From assembly GCA_902702965.1 (NCBI GenBank), contig CACRXP010000048.1:1168808-1232807 (forward strand): DNA of 64,000 nt, in the 5' to 3' direction. Below, piece after piece: positions 59,880 through 64,000 of the stretch. The notes beneath the pieces are model-generated. The model was not told where the DNA came from, did no database searches, and worked only from the letters and a program-made list of their open reading frames with translations. Positions within the stretch are counted from its first letter, which is position 1, and each line of letters opens with the position of its first letter. The stretch comes from Spirometra erinaceieuropaei (lineage: Eukaryota > Platyhelminthes > Cestoda > Diphyllobothriidea > Diphyllobothriidae). The position numbers and the translations under genes were made by a program.

Positions 59880-62165
59880 GCCTTTAAGACTAACCCGGTT
59901 ACGATTTGGAATTCCCGCTACGGCTAAAGTGTCTAGATGGTGAGCCGTTGTGACGGTGATTTGTAGTTTTTGTGTGAACGATGTAGAAAATCAAATGTTG
60001 CATCATAGGAACAATGGCACGGCTTTGAATAGAAGCGTCAGTGATTGATGTATTGGGGGTTTAATCGCTCGCTGCTTCAGAACTTTATCCAACGAAATTA
60101 TCAAAAAATCTCAGTATTTACGTATTTCGGATATCAACTTTTGTCCTATTTGATCCGGAAAATATGTGCTTGTACGGTTTTATCCGGATTGAAGAGCCTA
60201 AGGCTGGACGAAGTGCTTTCTATTTAACACTATGCCAGGAACTGTTTGGGTCATCAATTATGAATTATTAATAAAGATCGAAAATGTTATTATAAAAACA
60301 CGTCTTTCTGATTTTTTTAAAAGAATTAAGGGTGTCATCTTAATGAAATTTACCTATTTGCGGAATGTAACACCGAAGGATTCGTTGGGCTATGCGCCAT
60401 TCTGCAGTAATTATTATTGTATAAGTGTACAAAACTCGTTCGCTAATTTGTTGACCGGGATAATTCCACTACCTTTACACACAAAAAGCCTCAATGTTAG
60501 TACGTAAAGATGTCTAAAAATGGTGCAGCGTTAGTTATTATCTTGACAACGCATTTGCGTTGAACATTGGAATTTTAACTCTCTGCAACACCTGGTGATA
60601 TAAATTAAGATTCGTGGATTGGGTTTACCACTAAGAACGCTAAATAAGTAAACTGATTTTCTAAATGTAATCAGGTATGTCAACCCAATTATCAAAGTTT
60701 TCTTGCGAAGTCTTAATTTATGCGGGTCCACCTGAAATATTTGTTGTTGCCTATATGCTTCTTTTACAGTGATGATACTCTACAAGACTAAACATTGAGA
60801 AAAGGCGTTTACATCTTGCTGGAAAATAAACTTAATTTTTACCATCGACCTGTGTTCAAATCCAACAAACGTTATCGATTTTTCAGCATTTCCTGCGCCA
60901 CTTCGGCATTGAGAATTTGTTGGGTTTTTTGTCGGCATTATTCGTGTATGCAATTGACTGTTGTTCCAGACAATAAACGCCACCCCAAAAGATGTGATTA
61001 AAGTATTTCCGTATGGAATGAGATCTCAGCTATCGGTTTTTAACTATCAAATATAGATTTGCGAATATCCTATTAGTCTTGTTTCCAAGACCGTCACGTG
61101 CAACCACATCCACACTAGCCACTAATAGTCCGTAGATATTTCCGCAGAGGTCTAAAAGGGTTAAGATGTCTGTTGTTGACTCATTTGTTGTTTTCATTCC
61201 ATAAGCGACTTGTTAACTCGGCGACACCAAATGCTGCGTGATTTCAACCAAAAGGCTTTTCCACGAATTTCGCAGGTTTTGCAGGATACAATCACCAAAA
61301 TTATATCAACCGCACATCACGGCATATGTGCGGTTACTACCAACTTTGATGCATACGAATAGTCATCACTGATGGCAGTGCCATATTTTCATGCAGTAAT
61401 AAATTGCAGGTATGTGTCCTATGCTCATTTTACGTATATTATAAATTTTAATGAGACAGGAGTCCGTCAAGCGTTGTGCCATATCGAGCTTGTTTAATGT
61501 CTGCTGACTAGATATTAAATATATATGCCTATGGTCTCCCATCGACAGTAGACGTTTACGGCGTCCTGAATACTTTGCTTCGTCTTAAAGAACTATGAAT
61601 TCGGTTTTCGCCTAGCGGACAACATTTTATGGTTTGTGATCTGTGACCGACGCATGTCAGCACTTAAAGGATTTTTGTTAAACCAAATGTGTTTTCTATG
61701 TGTTCATGTTCATATTGTCGTAAAATGCGTATCATTGTTAGAGAGAGTGAGCACTACAGCCGTAAACTGCTAGGTATGATCCTGATTAGCATTCTAAATC
61801 AGCTAAGCACTATACCATTTAAAAATTTATATTCCCATATTACAGCCGCCATCGTCTTAACCAGTGACCTAGTGAACCTTGGTTCGATTCAAAGGCCGAA
61901 TGAGCGACCAATCAAGGCTTTATTATCTGCAGAAGTTCGCTTCACGAAATTCGGGCGGATTGTACACCGATATCTATGGGTAAAAATGTCCAATTTATTA
62001 TTTCTCGTCTTAAAGTCCCTTTCTCGCTCAAGGCATAGTGCGAATAGTATTTTTTTCATTAAATTCTCCGTCTGACAATAATAGCACTCCAAATTTCTGA
62101 AAAATAAATCATACGATGAGAACTTATGAACGTTTAACTGCATCATGGCAAGAATATATTGGGAG
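59880..62165. other. Intergenic part of the duplication
   Basis: Counterpart of 41396-43445. Open frames of 60-128 codons (for example 61689-62075) are not matched in frame and length by the other copy. No motif was recognised. Confidence 0.45.
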
Positions 62166-62171
62166 TAGTAA

Positions 62172-63424
62172 CTAAGTTGCACAGATCAGAGTTTCTGAAA
62201 AAACATATCTTACAATGCTAATTTTTTCCGTCCTCACCGATGGATTGGTTAAAGTAAAAGGCATCCTTTGATTACAGCGCAAGTACCGATTTATCATCTT
62301 TATATAGTCGGGGCACTGGAGGTGTGAAATTCGTACGATATTTGGTCCATACATCCTCGTGTTCCAGCCCGAAGCTTTCACCGTTAAGCGACAATGGACC
62401 TCCGCTATCTCAAAATGCGTCAGACCTGCCTAACAAATGATAAATATCACGTGATTTTAGGACTGTATGAGAAATCTCTGGACTAATGTCCTAAGCAATT
62501 TTTGATCTAGGCTGTGACGGGAAAATAGTTGTTTACCTGATCAAATATCAATGGGACATTGCGCCATGAGGCATTACATGAATATTCACTGAATTCACTA
62601 TGTGTAGTGTCCCAATTCGGCTGGCAGTCAAAAACGGATACATTTCCATGGAGCTCGATGCTGTAAGAAAACTTTCCGAATTCGTTGTATTTGTCCTTTT
62701 TAGCAAGAAATAAAACTTTTTTGATGAGGTGAGCGGCAATAATGTGAATCCGAAAAGTATGTTCATCGCGTGGACAGCTCTCCGGAGCTAGAAAAAAATT
62801 ATAATCGCGCATACACGTAATTGAGTCATGCAGATGAAAATCAACAGAGAAAAACTGAAAAATGGATGTTTTCGGAGAACAAATTTGATGGTAACTTTCT
62901 AATAACTGCAGATAAAAAAATTACTTGAATGCAAGCTAACCTGAAAAAAGCGTATTTCTGCTTGCTCAGTGGGACAGGGAGAGAGAATCTAAAATGCCCA
63001 TCAACGGGTTGCCCACATCACTGTCGCTGATGATCTCAAACCCAATGACCGAGTTAGGATCAGGTTATTTTTGGCAGGCTGAAGGAGTCGGTTTTGCAGT
63101 CATTGAGTATTCAATGCGTATAGGTATTTTGTAAGCAAAATGTCATGTTAGAATCGTCCAGCACAGCATGAAATGTCGTATTTTATACATTTTGCAAATG
63201 CTTCAAACCGCCAAGGTCTATGTCTCCATGATGCTCAAATTATTTTCTCAAGCGGCTGACCGAAGCCGGTACGGCCATTCTTCATATCAAATAATTCTCG
63301 AGTTGGTCGCTTGGCTGTTACAACCTACCGGATTTGGCATACGCAGCGGCATCAGCAAACAATTCTTTGCTGTTTGGTGCAGCCGTGAGACACAACGCCA
63401 TTCACCTAGGCCTTGACAACATTA
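62172..63424 (-). CDS. Cysteine-rich protein family, copy C (5' truncated)
   Basis: Exon B (62787-62537, 251 nt, acceptor TAG, donor GTAAAC) and exon C (62399-62172, 228 nt, stop TAG) match copies A and B in length, phase and cysteines: SCPRDEHTFRIHIIAA, DCQPNW, SCNASW, LQCPDYI, CAT. Only the 3' end of exon A remains (63424-63343, GLGEWRCVSRLHQT to a GTATGC donor). Beyond 63424 the similarity to copy B stops, so the signal sequence and first cysteines are missing or replaced. Exons B and C have no stop or frameshift, which suggests either a recent truncation or an alternative 5' exon beyond the window. Function unknown. Confidence 0.7.
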
Positions 63425-64000
63425 TACTTAATCTGTTGTAGTGACGGGGGCAAAAATTGCATGCATGACTATGTGAACATAGTTTACATTTTGGAGGTTT
63501 AATTTGGATTTGCTGTTTGCAACCCATAATGGGCAACGTGGCCACACGTCATACCCAAAGGATCGACATCTCCGTAAGCGGTACTTCAAGGACAGGCATT
63601 TAAGCTTTCCTAGTAACTAGTAATATCACTTGAAAAGAGCACCTAGCGGGATTATTTGCACGAGCAGCGTCTCCAAAATTCATTTTGCATGAACTTCTTG
63701 CTATTGTCAACTATTGCAATGGTTGTGAGTCCTCAAGCAGGCTTCTTTATTAGAGAATGAGATGTTGCCAAAGTTATCCGACGCACGTTGTGCTTGAAAA
63801 GTAACTTTTATACAACCATTTTTGCATGGGTGAGTTCTGAAGACCGAGTTCCCCGCCTATGTATTCCAGCGCCATCGCTGATGCTCAAGCTACATTCTCA
63901 AGCAAAGTAAATTTTGAAGGTCGTTCACGAAACGGCGGATCAAAGTCTGGAATGCCATTGTTAACGACGAGGATTGTCCAAGGCTGTCCCCTCACTGTTA
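63425..64000. other. Sequence beyond the duplication edge
   Basis: No supported gene. If copy C has a replacement 5' exon it would lie here or past the window edge on the minus strand; none was recognised. Confidence 0.4.

Larger units (their letters stand above)
58143..63424 (+). repeat. Direct segmental duplication, right copy
   Basis: Collinear with 39710-44695. Homology ends sharply at about 63424, inside exon A of the cysteine-rich gene (copy B continues, copy C does not). Confidence 0.85.

Noticed and set aside
1..64000. CRISPR arrays, prokaryotic operons, rRNA and tRNA genes
   Set aside because: No regularly spaced direct repeats, no ribosome-binding-site-led gene strings, and no tRNA cloverleaf or rRNA core was recognised on either strand by eye.

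Overview
The window looks like nuclear DNA of a flatworm, most likely a tapeworm. The evidence is a fatty-acid-binding-protein (FABP) gene of platyhelminth type, short genes split by GT-AG introns, many decayed Penelope-like elements (PLEs) with RT and GIY-YIG motifs, a Ty3/Gypsy gag relic of the kind common in flatworms, and low gene density. The tapeworm assignment is inference. Nothing resembles a bacterial operon, CRISPR array or phage, and I found no rRNA or tRNA gene.

Layout. Bases 1-7400 hold an (ATG)30 microsatellite, several copies of a foldback repeat and a PLE fragment. Bases 7400-9760 are an old paralogue of sequence at 50-52 kb and end in a candidate signal-peptide exon (9672-9741). 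Bases 12636-13253 hold two coding exons of an unrecognised cysteine-rich protein (copy A). Bases 16864-18956 (minus) carry the FABP gene with its TATA box. From 17.1 to 21.6 kb this gene and its tandemly repeated promoter form one arm of a large inverted duplication; the other arm is 33.98-37.85 kb. The spacer between them holds a TIR-like element, PLE fragments and a head-to-head PLE around an assembly gap (29604-29989). In the second arm the FABP copy is a pseudogene, interrupted by Ty3/Gypsy and PLE debris at 37.85-39.71 kb.

The right half is dominated by a direct duplication, 39.71-44.70 versus 58.14-63.42 kb. Each half carries an FABP remnant, a block of unusually high identity, and a copy of the cysteine-rich gene on the minus strand (copies B and C). 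Between the halves lie a PLE tail, an R2-like LINE relic and a 2.15 kb inverted pair (49.60-51.75 and 54.77-56.95 kb). The spacer of that pair contains a PLE reverse transcriptase whose two halves point in opposite directions.

The best-supported genes are the FABP gene and the three-copy cysteine-rich family. That family keeps the same exon lengths (251 and 228 nt), intron phases and seven cysteines in all three copies. Most of the remainder is repeats and duplicated noncoding DNA. Homology statements come from reading the sequence by eye, so repeat borders are approximate.
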